Assembly (NCBI GenBank): GCA_036345935.2
Contig: JADWOT020000005.1
Coordinates: forward strand, 20,190,369 to 20,254,368
Direction of reading: 5' to 3'
DNA length: 64,000 bases
Source: Taenia hydatigena
Lineage: Eukaryota > Platyhelminthes > Cestoda > Cyclophyllidea > Taeniidae
Shown here: positions 12,138 to 24,200 of the stretch, piece after piece
Layout: each line of letters begins with the position of its first letter
Position numbering within the stretch: position 1 is the stretch's first letter
The notes under the pieces: model-generated
What the model was told of the DNA's origin: nothing
Database searches by the model: none
The model's input: only the letters and a program-made list of their open reading frames with translations
Position numbers and translations under genes: made by a program

Positions 12138-12789
12138 AAATTGTTTAAACGGTTGCTGTTGGACTTTTTTGAAACTTGGGGTTAACATTGCTGTTCTTCC
12201 AATAAGTTTACGTGAATTGCATTCTGACATTGCTGGCGTAGCAGTCTAATTTGCCAATCTAATCGACTTTAAAAAGCGCTCCATTTCCATAAGTTTCTAT
12301 TTTTCCAACTAACTCGCGAAGACTGAGGAAGTTGCACGCCTGCTAGCTTCTTCAAGATTGGTTTAGGCCATGCTTGTATGGATTTTAGGTGGAGAAAATA
12401 CCCTCTATTAGGCAAAGACCAATCTGATTGGAATGAATACGTTCGACTAAAACCGTCGAACGACTCGGAATCAGGCGATTCCACAAGTTTGCCTTCAAGT
12501 GCACATTTCTGTGCTTACGCGTTCATGTCAGTTGGAGAGACATCTGGTGGGTACCCCGAAATGATTCAAAGGTCACAAATTTTTAATTGGAAGTTAAGCA
12601 TAAAAATATTCATCTTTCATTGGGCAAGCAAAATGTTGGTGAGGCTTTAGCATAATTCGGTGCAATTGTATGGCCCAAAGTCTGCACAATAAAAGTGCTA
12701 GCCCATCGGTGTATGGCATTCTTTATTGTGCTCGCATCTATTTCACACTTTCTTCGACGCATCATGTCCAAAAGTGTCGACTCAAGCAG

Positions 12790-13347
12790 GCAAGTGTGGC
12801 TAAGCCTGTGCATCCAATGAAAAGAGCCTCACTGGACCGAATAATCTCAGAAAGTGCTCGAAGCATCTCCAGGTATCACTCCGGCGAAGAAATATCAAGA
12901 GATAGACAGATCATACTCAAGAAGACACCCAACCCTTCCCGGTATCAGAGAATAGCATTTCACCACTGACCAAGGTGATTCGGAACCAACACATCAAGGA
13001 CCTCTGCGCCTACGTTAACTGGGGCTCACCAAACAGACGAACACTAGATTGAATTAGCGAAAGACATGATTGAATAGGCGCTTGAGGGACTTTCAAACAG
13101 CCTTTTAACTTGCGTCTTAATTCTTTGATTGAAAAGAATGATTTGTGGCGATAAATAGCGCAACGCAAAGCAGCGCAACACTCACCACCGCACCCTGCAC
13201 TTCCAAGACAACTCCAACAGGTTCGACATGCGATACAACGAAAACAGAGGTATTCGCTATGACCGCCTCTATGAAGGAGAGGTTCAACACGAAGGGCATA
13301 ACGACATCGAGAGGGATGATCTTGTTCCATTGGGAGAAAATAGTTGA
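12790..13347 (+). other. two candidate coding exons (cytoplasmic-tail-like), parent gene unknown
   Basis: Exons 12790-12872 and 13221-13347 on the plus strand join in phase (AG plus G gives Arg) and end at TGA 13345-13347. The joined peptide is polar; the second exon has an IRYDRLYEGEV tyrosine motif and an acidic ERDDLVPL segment resembling an acidic-dileucine sorting signal. A further open piece at 12389-12529 (with NEYVRL) follows an acceptor and could precede them, but its donor is weak. No transmembrane segment was found to link them to the lectin-like ORF upstream. Nearest gene downstream is the convergent topoisomerase 3-beta. They could be a short separate gene, 3' exons of the lectin-like gene, or chance. 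Confidence 0.28.
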
Positions 13348-13598
13348 ATATGAACAACATAGGCACGAAAAGGCCGGTGGTTCCAGGAATTATTCATATT
13401 AAATCTCAAAATTAAATGAAAAGTCCAACTCAATCGATTCCATTGACTCCTGCAAGCTCAAATCCTAGTACCCAAATGACCTTCCAGTCTAAACCAATCA
13501 AAAGATACGCACTACACCAAAGAGGAAATGTACAATATTAAGTAAAAGTCAGAAGAAGTAAGGTGCCAGAAATAACAGGACTAAGAGGAGAGGAAGAT

Positions 13599-16500
13599 TC
13601 ACTGGCGACCCCTACCGCCTCTTCCCCTCCTTCCACTACTCCGCGATCCCCTGCCTCGTGTTGCGCCACCACGAACACTGGAAGCGGCGTTGGAAGTAGC
13701 GGTGCGAGCAGAGAGCAGTTTGCACATCTCTTCGGAGCAGAACACGCAGCCAGTGAATTTGGCGGGCATAGCTGAGTCACCCGATTTCAACTTACTCTGT
13801 GGGAGGTGGGAAGAAAGGGTGTCAAGGGAGACGGAGTCTCTTTCAATGATGCCGCCAACTAAGGCGCTCTTCTCCCAAATTGGTGAGAGAAAGGTTAGGT
13901 CTCTACTCAAACAACACCCAAGGTAAGTTTTTACCATTCAAAACGGTGTACACCAACCAGTGAATATGAACAGCAAAAAGGGGAAAATCACTCACTGTAT
14001 CAATTTGGAGAGCAAGATGACGAGCTGTACACGCCTCACAAGTCGCATTTCGAACAGAAGCAGATTTGACTGCTTCGGAGAAGAGGACAATGGCATCGCA
14101 ACTACGTGAACGAAACATCAAAAAGGTTTAAAAAGTCGTACCTAATGACAAAACGGTAGAAAAAAGATCCCAAGTATACGTAGATATGGTTAAAGTAGTA
14201 ATGAACACTCACTGATTACAACAGAGGCGGAATTTGGGCGCATGAGAGTCATCTAACACAAGCGTTCCTTGGGGACACTCCGTGCAGGCGTCCACACCAT
14301 TTACAGCCAGCGAGAAGGTGCAAGTGGGATGGAGGCAATTGGCACACCCAGCGTTCCTTCTTTGTCCCGGAAAGGGTGGATTGATGTAGCAGTAGGGACA
14401 GAAGACCATGCTCTGTAAGTTAATCCGAAAGAAAGTAAAGTACCTCTTCGGTAGCAGATCCTAACACCGAACTATTACCTTTCCTTTGGCTCCTTGTGTC
14501 CACAGCACTAGTTCAAAATCATCCAATGGACACTTAGTCTCCTTATATGGTCGAATCGATCCATTCTGCGGCACCGCGTAGGTGTCGGAACATGCCGGAC
14601 AATGCAAGCGCTGTGGTTTTGAATCCACCAGCTTCAGGTAGCGTCGACACTTTCCACACCGTGTGAGGGGTCGACCACACTCTGCCAGACTGGAGAAAGA
14701 GACCTCAAACAACTGGTCCATGGAAGCGATGTGTTCTACGAAATAGCGGTATTTGGTGGTGAAGATGGCGAGGACGAATTGAAGGACACGGCGGAAGTCA
14801 GCTTCACCGGTGGCAATGCGATTGAGTTGTTCTTCAACGGCGCGACGCATGTGGGGTAGGACGAGTTCCGCATCGATAGAGTGGTAGCCGTGGACCAAAA
14901 CCACGCCCAAAGGGGTCGGCTTCAATCGACGACCGGGAATAATCTGAGTGAAGAAGAAAGGATAGTTGTGATTCGCGCAAACACCCTTAATCGAGGACGC
15001 AGAGGACATTAACTGAGTGTTTTGAAAGCAATCACAAGCAAAAATAGGCAGCAAACGCGTACCTCGACATAGGCCCTCTCCACGATGTTTTCAATGTGCA
15101 CCGGGATGGAGGCATCTGTTCCAATCCCATGCCGCTCCATGGCCGTGATGAGTTCTGCCTCCGTGAGGTACCCAGGGGGGCTCGTCTGACCCTCCACAAG
15201 ACGTGGTTTCTCTCCCAGCGGTAAGCTCGAGCCTGGAGTGGTAAGCGCGGCCGCCAAGGTTACATCGGGACCATCGCCGTCGTCACTGTCACGACCAATA
15301 GCCTGCCACGTGAAGACACGTGTATAACCGGGGTCGAGGACATGAGAGGAGCGGGTGATGAACTTTTCCTCACCGATGTTCAAGACCACGGTGGTGGTCT
15401 CGTACTTACAGTCGGGCATGAGCTGAAAAAAGGAATGCAAATGATTTGAATAGCATTTTAAAAAGAAATATGCAAGTCCAGTGTCTTCAAGGTCAATTTG
15501 AGAATGAACCTAAAGCCAATAATGACCTGGAACAAGCCTATGACAACCAGTAGAGGAAATTTATTGAGGAAAAACTATGAATTTGATGTCAAAAAACTAA
15601 TCCTGTTCTAGCATCACTGCCAACCTATGCCCGCTTAGTTTAGGCCAATGATCCCCAAGCATGCATTTATTCACAAAACGAAAGACACCATGGAACCGCA
15701 TTAATTAAAAAACGAGCTCACAGTGGCTATGAAGTGCTGCGCCACGTACTCGTAGAGACGGCCGGCATCTCCAGAGAGCTCTGTGGTGCACCGCATCGGT
15801 GCAATAGGCGGATGGTCGCCGGCGTTGTGACCGGCGCGCGGGTTATGAAAACCCGACTTTAGTAGGTCACTCACCACGTCGCCCCATTTCGGGTGGTTGG
15901 CCTGGGAACAAATAGGTGTTGGAAAGAGATGACTCGAGGATAAGGTTCATTTAACGAGATCCAACGGCGCATAACTCGATATTATCTTGATTCTCCATGT
16001 GCCACAGATTCGAAATTTGGTTGGATAGGTGATTTGGTTCGTCGTTGATGCCTTATAACGCGACTTTGGAGTTAAAAAGATGTACAAGGGCATCACTAAT
16101 ACTGCAATCAAGTGTCATAAACAACTGCCCGACTATTGGCGCTTTAAGCTTCATGTAACGGGCGGTAACGAATTTAGAGGTTAAGGGAAGGAGGACGTAC
16201 ATGCTGTCGCAGCAGCGCCTTCAAATCCATGGAGGGAGGATAGGCGGTTGACTCAGTACGAGGATAGCTAATGAAACCGGAAGTGTAGAGGCGCTCCGCA
16301 ATAGCCATTGCAGCGTGAGGACCTATACCAAGTGAGGCACTAGCCACCCGCAGCATCTCCACTGTGTTTAGACCCTGGGGACGCGGTTTCACCTTCACCT
16401 TGCGATTCACGTCCACCACTCTGGCGACGAGGAAGGGAACCAAAGAATAAAAAAATAAATAAAAATAATACTAACTTATTTGGTCATCTGTTGGTGTCAC

Positions 16501-19171
16501 TGAATATTAGAAAAAAAATAAGGACTCAATGATGACCCACAGAGCCTTGTCAGCACCAGAGACAGCATTGAGGAAGACGGTTGCAGCTTCCTTGTCAAAC
16601 AACCTATCACGATTCCACGTCAGAGGAAGCCGGTCGCCCTGTTCGTTAACCACTACCTGAGGATTAAAGGGTTGGCAATTAGTCGCCACCAAGGGATAGC
16701 AAGCTAGCACACGCTTCGATAATGACAAATTGCATAGGCTTAAGCGCAAAACACTTGTTTCCAAGTCTTAACCCTGTCTCTGCATCACAGGGACAAGTAC
16801 CCAACCACTCTTAGAGAAATAGGGAGGGGAACGAATGAACACTATTTGCACATAAGTAGCAAGAAAGCATATGTCCAGACGTGAAAACAAAATGCAAGTG
16901 AACCTGTTTTGTCATTTGCTTTGTTATTTTACGCTCAATTTCTCAATTTTTCCAAGTAACAGACACGCGAGAAAAATGGGGTGAATGAAAACTACCCAAC
17001 TGCAGGGCTAGTGTTCAGGCAGGCGGCGACGTTATGTGGCTGGAAGGTTAACTGATCAACTAAGCACCGCTGCGACCTACTAGGGATTATTCCTTTCCAA
17101 CGAGACGAAAGTCAAGGAAACCCACTTTTGTGAAGCGTTCTAGCATACCTCTCTAACGGACACCAACAGACGGCAGCCTATGACGCAAGACTGAGGCAGA
17201 CAGAAAGCCATAAACGTCGGTCATGTACTACATCGCACAAACTAACAGACAGACAGGGGTAGGCTACGGTTCGGCTGGGAGAAAAAGCTGCGAAATCAAG
17301 CGTATTCATTCTAAACCAAAAGCAATCAAATTTCGCGAGGAATTTTTGCGCAAAAATTAGTGGCTTTAGAACAATGCCTTAAACGAATCACTTGTAGATA
17401 CGACCAATTATCTCAAAGGCAAAAGCTAGCTACGAATTCCACCGACACTCAATAACTTGTCACTAATACCCTGGAATAGGGCCAACTTCCATTTCTATCA
17501 CAGTTTTCATGGCCAACTCCCCATCCAATTTTGCAAGCATGATCCCCTTAATGCCAAACGCTGGTGCCAAAACAATATGACAGTCACAAATTCTAGTTCG
17601 AAAAAGTAATACCGCAGGGGACCAAGGATGATAAGATAGGAACTAACCAAATACGCATCTCTTTACGGGAATGTTAGGCATTGTGTTGCCTTCCGGCTAA
17701 CGGATTTGCCGTGCTAATTTCAAGGAATCACCCTTTCCTGCAAAGTCTCGAGTTATGGCAGTAAAAGTATATATAAACGGTTTGGTTTTTAATAAACAGA
17801 CGGTTCTGTCTACAATGCATGGCGCAAACACTTACAAACACCCGACCAACTCCTGGATAATAAGCGTGTCTTTGGAGTGTAGAGTGAGCAATAAGTGAAT
17901 TGCTTGGGGAGCGTCAATGGCACGAACGTTCAAAAAATAGAGGTTACTTCACATCACAAGTAAGTAGGTCAATCAGGAAGCAATTCAAAGATGGAGACAA
18001 GAAAAGCTCATTTTCAAATCGTAAGTCCTGCTCACGCAAAACTACAATTCCAACAAATGTACTGTAACAAATTTTCCGAGTTAAAACGTGCCTAATAAAG
18101 TAGAAGGTCTCAAAATACGGGAATCGGGTTCAACGAATATTCTAAGAGGTCATCATACAGGAAATAATACTTTGCGCAAATAGACTCCCTCAGTATCGAT
18201 AATTTCTGACTGACCGAAGCAGTAAGTCGCCAGAAAGGTTCAGGCTTGAAAGACTGAATACGATCGTGGCGTTTGACACAGAAGCCCAAAGTCGGAGTTT
18301 GACAAGGACCATAGGAGACAAGACGACTATTCAAATCGCCGTATTTTCCCTAGAAAGAGAACAAAGTGAAATAGCGGAAAGCAAACCAAATGGGAGTTTT
18401 ATGAATCCAAGGCAATGAGCAGGTTGGCAAACGAAGAAAGTTTCAGACGTTAAAGCGATATAACAGGAGTAAACACCTGAAAGAACTTGGTTTGAAAGCG
18501 CGTAAAGGCACACCCGATTCGCAGGTCCGTTTCTTGCCTTGCATCAACAGACATTGCCTCGTTTTTATTTGGCTGACGGAGATTCTTCATAGCCACATGG
18601 ACCTCGTGATCCGTGACTGCGGTGAAATGAGCCCGGTAAATCTGTGCCTATGGATAAAAAAGGCTCATAATTACTGGAGAGACCAGAAACAATTCGTGAA
18701 GGATTTGGAGACCAACCTGTGAACCCATAACCGGAATCACTGCATCAATCACTTCAAAGCAAATATTCTCACCCTCCTTGTCACAATCCAACCAAAGAAT
18801 AAGAGAAGACGCCCCCTTGGCTTCTTTTTGAAGAAAATTCACCATATTCAGTTTTGGATTTGCTTCTTTTTTCTCAATCTTCGCGAAAAACAGTTCAATC
18901 TACATAAAATAAGCAAAAAGAAATGAAAAAAACTAACCGGGTCCACGGCGTCCCAACTATTAAAACGACCAACAAAGTCTAGAGCCATGACATGACCACA
19001 CACCGAAGTCATTTTGAAACGAACCGGACTCCCACGAAAGGTCCCATTCCACTCGTGGATACTACATGCACCATTACTGCCTCTGCGGGACGTATGGTCA
19101 CCGTGCGACATAATTTTGGCCAGAGCTTCTGCCAATGAGGGCTTTTCAGCCACCATCAAAACAACGTGCAT
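13599..19171 (-). CDS. TOP3B: DNA topoisomerase 3-beta, complete, 12 exons (855 aa)
   Basis: Type IA topoisomerase that relaxes negatively supercoiled DNA and also acts on RNA, usually with the partner TDRD3. Minus-strand exons: 18938-19171, 18717-18899, 18477-18647, 18215-18349, 16541-16656, 16201-16420, 15722-15901, 15063-15422, 14479-14943, 14213-14412, 13996-14101 and 13599-13796; every phase joins, giving 855 aa (human about 860). Seen: N-terminal Toprim with Glu9 in MVAEKPS and the Asp116/Asp118 pair in [11 protein letters not shown]; catalytic Tyr332 in ISYPRTEST; the [12 protein letters not shown] core; then several CxxC zinc-binding pairs from about residue 629 (RCGKC, HCPAC, FCPYC, CEAC, GCVFC); and an Arg/Gly-rich tail (831-855) like the RGG box used for RNA and TDRD3 binding. 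The ATG at 19171 lies only 7 nt after a splice-acceptor-like site. The largest intron (16657-18214) contains nothing recognised. Confidence 0.97.
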
Positions 19172-20039
19172 GTTGCGACTGCAGAAATCGACCAGAAAGT
19201 ACTGGCTAAAAAAAGAAACAAATAGAGGAATCGAAAGCATAAGAACTGATAGCATTGGCAAAGGTCAGTTTTAGCATCAAGGAAGGAAGAAGTTCCATAT
19301 CATTTACGCACGCGTTCAGTAAAATCAACGAGATCGATTCGCCAACTAGTGTACACAAGTATGTCAGGATTGGCGTAGATGAATTACGATGTTCAATATA
19401 AATGCATCGCAAAAACAAGTCATGATACTTCTCTTCAGAGACAAATTGGGGAGAGCAAATGGGGATCAAGCAAGAGCCAGTGTACCTCGTGCTCCAGGAG
19501 GCCAACTGGGGTATCGGCTATTCGTTGCCTGCAATCAAGGGCATGATTGGGCGACTCTTGCGACAATAGTTTCTGCGCCGTTACTCACGAAGGAACAGCG
19601 AACCATGGTGGGTGGAAAATACCATCCTGCAAAAGGGAAATGAGTTTTAAAATAGGGGCTACTGCAATAAAAAAGCAAAGAAATACTCTTTAGAAAGTAA
19701 ATTTAACATAATTGGAAGCAATATTATTCAGTGAATACGATCACCAAGAATTCTCTACGCAACTTTAAATGAAAATATTTAAAACTGAACGCTTGTAAAT
19801 AAATAGCTAGAGAGTGCCATAAAACAACACACCGAAATGTGTACCCAGAACATCTTCTTGCCCTTTACTCGCATACTAATTCATGCACTTTAATCAAAAT
19901 ATCCGACGAAGAAATTGAGTGTATCAATCTGATGCTGAGGTCTTCGACTCATTGGTGCTCTCTAGGTCTAGCTGCCGTTGGTCAGTAAAATTACGATGAT
20001 TTCGACTTGTGTTACAGCACTTTACGCTCTTCTCTCTGC
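19172..20039. other. divergent intergenic region between TOP3B and the CPPED1-like gene
   Basis: About 0.87 kb between two divergently transcribed genes. No coding frame was accepted. An acceptor-like site lies 7 nt before the TOP3B start (minus) and another 22 nt before the phosphatase start (plus), so both first exons may be trans-spliced. No TATA box or other promoter element stands out. Confidence 0.5.
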
Positions 20040-20991
20040 ATGGTTTCTGGCCTCATCTCGGTGGCAAATCGTCGTTTCCCAGCAAACTTGGACTCTAACA
20101 CCAGCAACTTCACCTTCATTCAACTTGCTGATCCACAGTTGGCTCTGCTCGAACGCTATGGAGAAAAACGTGACCCACCCTATAAATGGGATCGCGAACT
20201 TGCTCTGGTAGATCGTGCCATCTCAGCCATAAACAGGCTTTCTGCCATACCAAAATTTGTCATCATTTGTGGCGACTTGGTGGATGCTGAGCCTGGTCGT
20301 CCTGAAAGGCAGGAGCAAATTTCCGATTTAAAGACATCTCTGGAGGAGATCTCTCCTGGTATACCTATTTTCGTCCTGCCTGGAAATCACGATATCGGAA
20401 ATAACCCCTCAGCAGCCGATATTGATGATTACAAATCCCATTGGGGGGATGACTACTTCACATTTTGGTGTGGTAAAGTGAAGAATATTGTCATTAACTC
20501 CCAGCTTTACTTCGATCATTCAAATTGTCAAGCCGAGTTTGCAAATCAGGATGGCTGGCTAGATAACGAACTTTCAGCAATTGAGAATAAGAGTGCAGAG
20601 AATATTCTTATTTTTCAGGTGAGTGAGAGTGCGTAGCATGATTACCCTCCATCTTCAGCACATTCCACCATTTAAAAAGTCACCAAATGAGGAAGATGAC
20701 TATTTTAACTTGCCGAAGAATGTTCGCGAAGACCTGTTAAGTCGATACTACAAAGCTGGTGTGCGCTATCTTTTTTCCGGTCATCTCCACTACAACAGCG
20801 GTGGGCTGTGGTATCCACAAGATGGGAGTTCCAATGCTCCACTCGAAATAATTTCCTCTTCCGCTGTAGGATTCCAACTCGGGTACGACAGACCAGGTCT
20901 TCGTATTGTTCGTGTCGCCTCTACCATCGTCACCCACAAATACTTCACGTTTGATGAGCTGGAACAGGATCCAAGCATTGCAGAATTCTGA
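20040..20991 (+). CDS. CPPED1: CPPED1-like calcineurin-type metallophosphoesterase (303 aa)
   Basis: Serine/threonine-protein phosphatase of the CPPED1 type, reported in mammals to act on AKT. Exons 20040-20618 and 20659-20991 join in phase 0 across a 40-nt intron with GTGAGT donor and TTCAG acceptor. Metal-binding motifs in order: DPQ (Asp31, where most of the superfamily has DxH; CPPED1 also has DPQ), GDLVDA (78-83), GNHDIG (115-120), His194 opening exon 2, and SGHLHYN (233-239). The DDYF and QLG segments near the C terminus also fit the family, and length is close to human (about 314 aa). ATG 20040 is the first in frame and follows an acceptor-like site by 22 nt. It lies 282 nt before the RMND1 start on the same strand, with no canonical AATAAA between. 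Confidence 0.95.
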
Positions 20992-21273
20992 TTTTGAAGT
21001 CTCGGACGTTCTCTTACCCTATTGTCCCTCTCTACTCTACAATGGCTTCTTGAGAATCCTCTTCTTCCCTTTTTTAATTTTACTTGACATGAATTTCAAC
21101 TAGTGATGGGGAACTTAAAACTTTTAGTCATGTACGAAATACAATTATATCATTTTTGTACGTAATCTCTTAAGGGTGGTGATGTGTTTCTGGGTTGCAA
21201 CACTAGTATTCTTCTCTTAAAGGCTGCACTTTGCATACGAGGACTTCTCGAGTGTCTGCTACTCTCGAATCGG

Positions 21274-24200
21274 ATGGCTCTTGCAAGAGTCTCGGGAACT
21301 GTGAGTAGACATTTTAGTACATCGCTTCTGCCCTCGCTTCGGGTGGCCCACGAAACTGTTCGTGAACTAGATATTACCTTGACAACAGGTAAATCGATGA
21401 AACCGAAACCACAAAGGCTCGCATCTCCAGTGAGTTCGTGTTTGTTGATGAAACTTTATCGAGTGTAGTTTTTTAATGTCTATGCTTTTGTCTAGACTAG
21501 CGTTAAGATAGATTTTGACTGGATGCGTCGTAGATTTATGTCGGCAAAGGGCAAAATTTGTTTGACCATTGCTTGAACCCATTTGCTCTTGAAGTTCAAA
21601 TCAATTAAACGCTATTAAATCAACCATTATGAGTGGAAATGTCATAATTTCATCTCAGCGTAGGGGCATGGTCATGTATGCAGCGACCTAAATAGTGCAT
21701 GAGGTTTTCTGGCGTGGCTCGGCGCGACGACAGCTGGTACCTTGTGGCACTGAGTAGCGAACTGCGTATATGCATCCATTATAGAATGGGGGACATGCAT
21801 CGATCCGTTGGTGCGGTATTCCGTGTCAAGCTCTCTGCTCTCCTCCTCCTCCTACTTTGAGGTAGCAAACAGTATCTGCTTCACGAACTCACTTTAACGT
21901 AACTCCAGAATTGCAGAAACTTCTCGTACCATTCTTTGCATGGCACTTGAAAAAGGTGTAGTTTGAGATTGTTAAACGCTTCAATTGCAGGATGAAATTG
22001 AGTTATTGAACCACTGCGAAGTAGACCAGTCATTTTCAGGGGCCTCATCCATCACTGATGGCGATGGATGTCAGTTTGTTTCTCACTTCTTTTAATTACG
22101 TTACGGAAACGCTTTACATCACCAGCCGACTTTTGATGAGAAACAGTTTTTTCCGTCACGAAAGGCCATTCATCACCCACCTCACGCCCAATTGACCATA
22201 CTTTGTGTGTTCCCATGTGGTAGTGCGCAGATGCAAACGTTCATTTCCTGCAAGCCAAATATTTGTTCATTTCATCCGGTCAAGCCTGATAGTTTTCGGA
22301 AAGAGGTGATTCTTTAGAAACTGGCAGGACTAGTCCGTCAATCAGAGGGCAAGACAACGCCAAACTTGTGCGTGTGGAGAGGTACATTTCAGTCCTGCCC
22401 CGTTCCCGTTTTTCCTCAATTCCCTAAAGATGTACTTTTCCAATCTGGAAGTGGCGACTGCCACATTTTTCTTGGTGCTAGCACAAAATGTTGATCAGGA
22501 AACTGGCAAAGAGACGAAGGCGGGTTGGATTGGTCTGGACTACGTTTCTTCTAGCTTTTTGCCCCTTGTGAGAGGATTTTGGCTGGTAGTGATTGTCAGT
22601 TAAACAAACCCTTTTCGTAGCCGCGCTGGATCGACTCCAGGAGTAATCTCAGAGTTTTGAACTTGCTAGACTGAGTTTATTCTTCTCCATTTTCATGAAT
22701 CATTCTTGAGCCTCCTGTCTGCGATCATAGCTTCATCTAGGCGTTATCGGCGGTCTATTTCTGCCAGTTAACTTGTAAACCACCTTACGAATGGTAAATT
22801 GCGTCCGCCCGTCACCTGTGTGTCAAAAGGTGTCAACTTGTACCTCAATTGCACACTGAGAGTTCATCAAGTGGTTATATTGTAGCTTCAGTCAGGCCAT
22901 TTCAGAGCAATTGGCAGATAAATTGCCCCGGTGGTCAGATGGCTTTAAAGTTTTGACTTGTTTCTTTGTTGCATCTCTACATTCGTGACCCAATTCCATC
23001 GTTCCCACTTCTTTGGCTTGACGCCTGCAGCTCTGCGACTTCCGTTGCATCGGTACGACAACTCTTGGACGGTATCATCGGGGAAGTTGATCTTACTTTT
23101 GAATAAATATGTCACCGGGAAGGAATTTGTTCCTCTAGCACACAATATCCAGTGTAAAGTTAGCCTCTGTTCCCCATTGATCCTATTTCGTAGTCACTTT
23201 CGTCCCCATTGCGGCGACTTACCCTTGAGTCCAAAAGAGTATGCTCAAACGTGTTGGTTTACTCATCTCCTCCTCCGCCTTAAGACAAACAATAATTCGT
23301 TAACCCTATTCCTAAATGCGCTGCATGGTAAACTCCCCAAAATATCTCACTTTTCGGTAGTGCCATTAACCTCTCGTGAAGTTGGAAGTGCTCTCCTCCA
23401 ATGGACTTCCAGAAGCTTGTCACGAGTGGCATACATGCAGTTTTGCATGCGATGTGGAATCTGATTGGACGGTTAAGTTAGAGAAATGAATCAATAGATC
23501 ATGGGATACATCCAACTTCATCGCTTTTAGTGTTTTTTTTTGTCTCCTTCTTCTCTGATAGTCGTAGAGCAATTGTTTGTTGTCGGAAGATCACAGTGTG
23601 ACGTTGTTGGCAAATGGTTGGAGAGTTCACCCATTTTTTGGAACATTAGTGGCAAATGACGGCTTGGTCAGAATGGGGTCATCAGTGAGAGGTCAAATCA
23701 TTCCTCGCGACCCGCGAACCGGCCTGCCATCTCTCTACTCCCTTTCACAGTATACGGGACGGGTTCAACCTAAAATATGGTCTTCGACTGGGTCGAGGAA
23801 GAAAACGCGTTTGAGGAAGTAATTTCTCTCTGCTTTGATGCAATCAGAACTGCAGGGTATCTTCGACCCAAAGTTGTTTACTTTCCTGTGGCACAGTGAA
23901 GTCTTGTGATTCTCCGGCTTTGCTGCGCATTTCGGTTCCACATTGAAACGACGCGTCCAGGTTCCGTTATGTGTAGTGAGGTTGTCATCGTCAAAACGCT
24001 TCTTCAATGCCGCACATTATACAGCTTCTCGCAATTTGTGTTCGTGGAAATATTTATTTCGTGTAGGGAGGAGTTCGCCACAGGGGAGGGTGTATCCATT
24101 GGGTGTTTAGGTTTAAGGATGGATGGGCATTGAGCTGGTGGTGGGCGAATTAGACATCATTGAATGTCCTACTTCTAAACGCCTGAACGTTACGTCACCT

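Noticed and set aside
13186..13320. Minus-strand open exon-like segment (IIPLDVVMPFVLNLSFIEAV) with a GTGAGT donor
   Set aside because: It is antisense to the candidate plus-strand exon 13221-13347. Polar coding sequence read on the other strand often gives hydrophobic peptides, its acceptor is weak, and no neighbouring minus exon fits.
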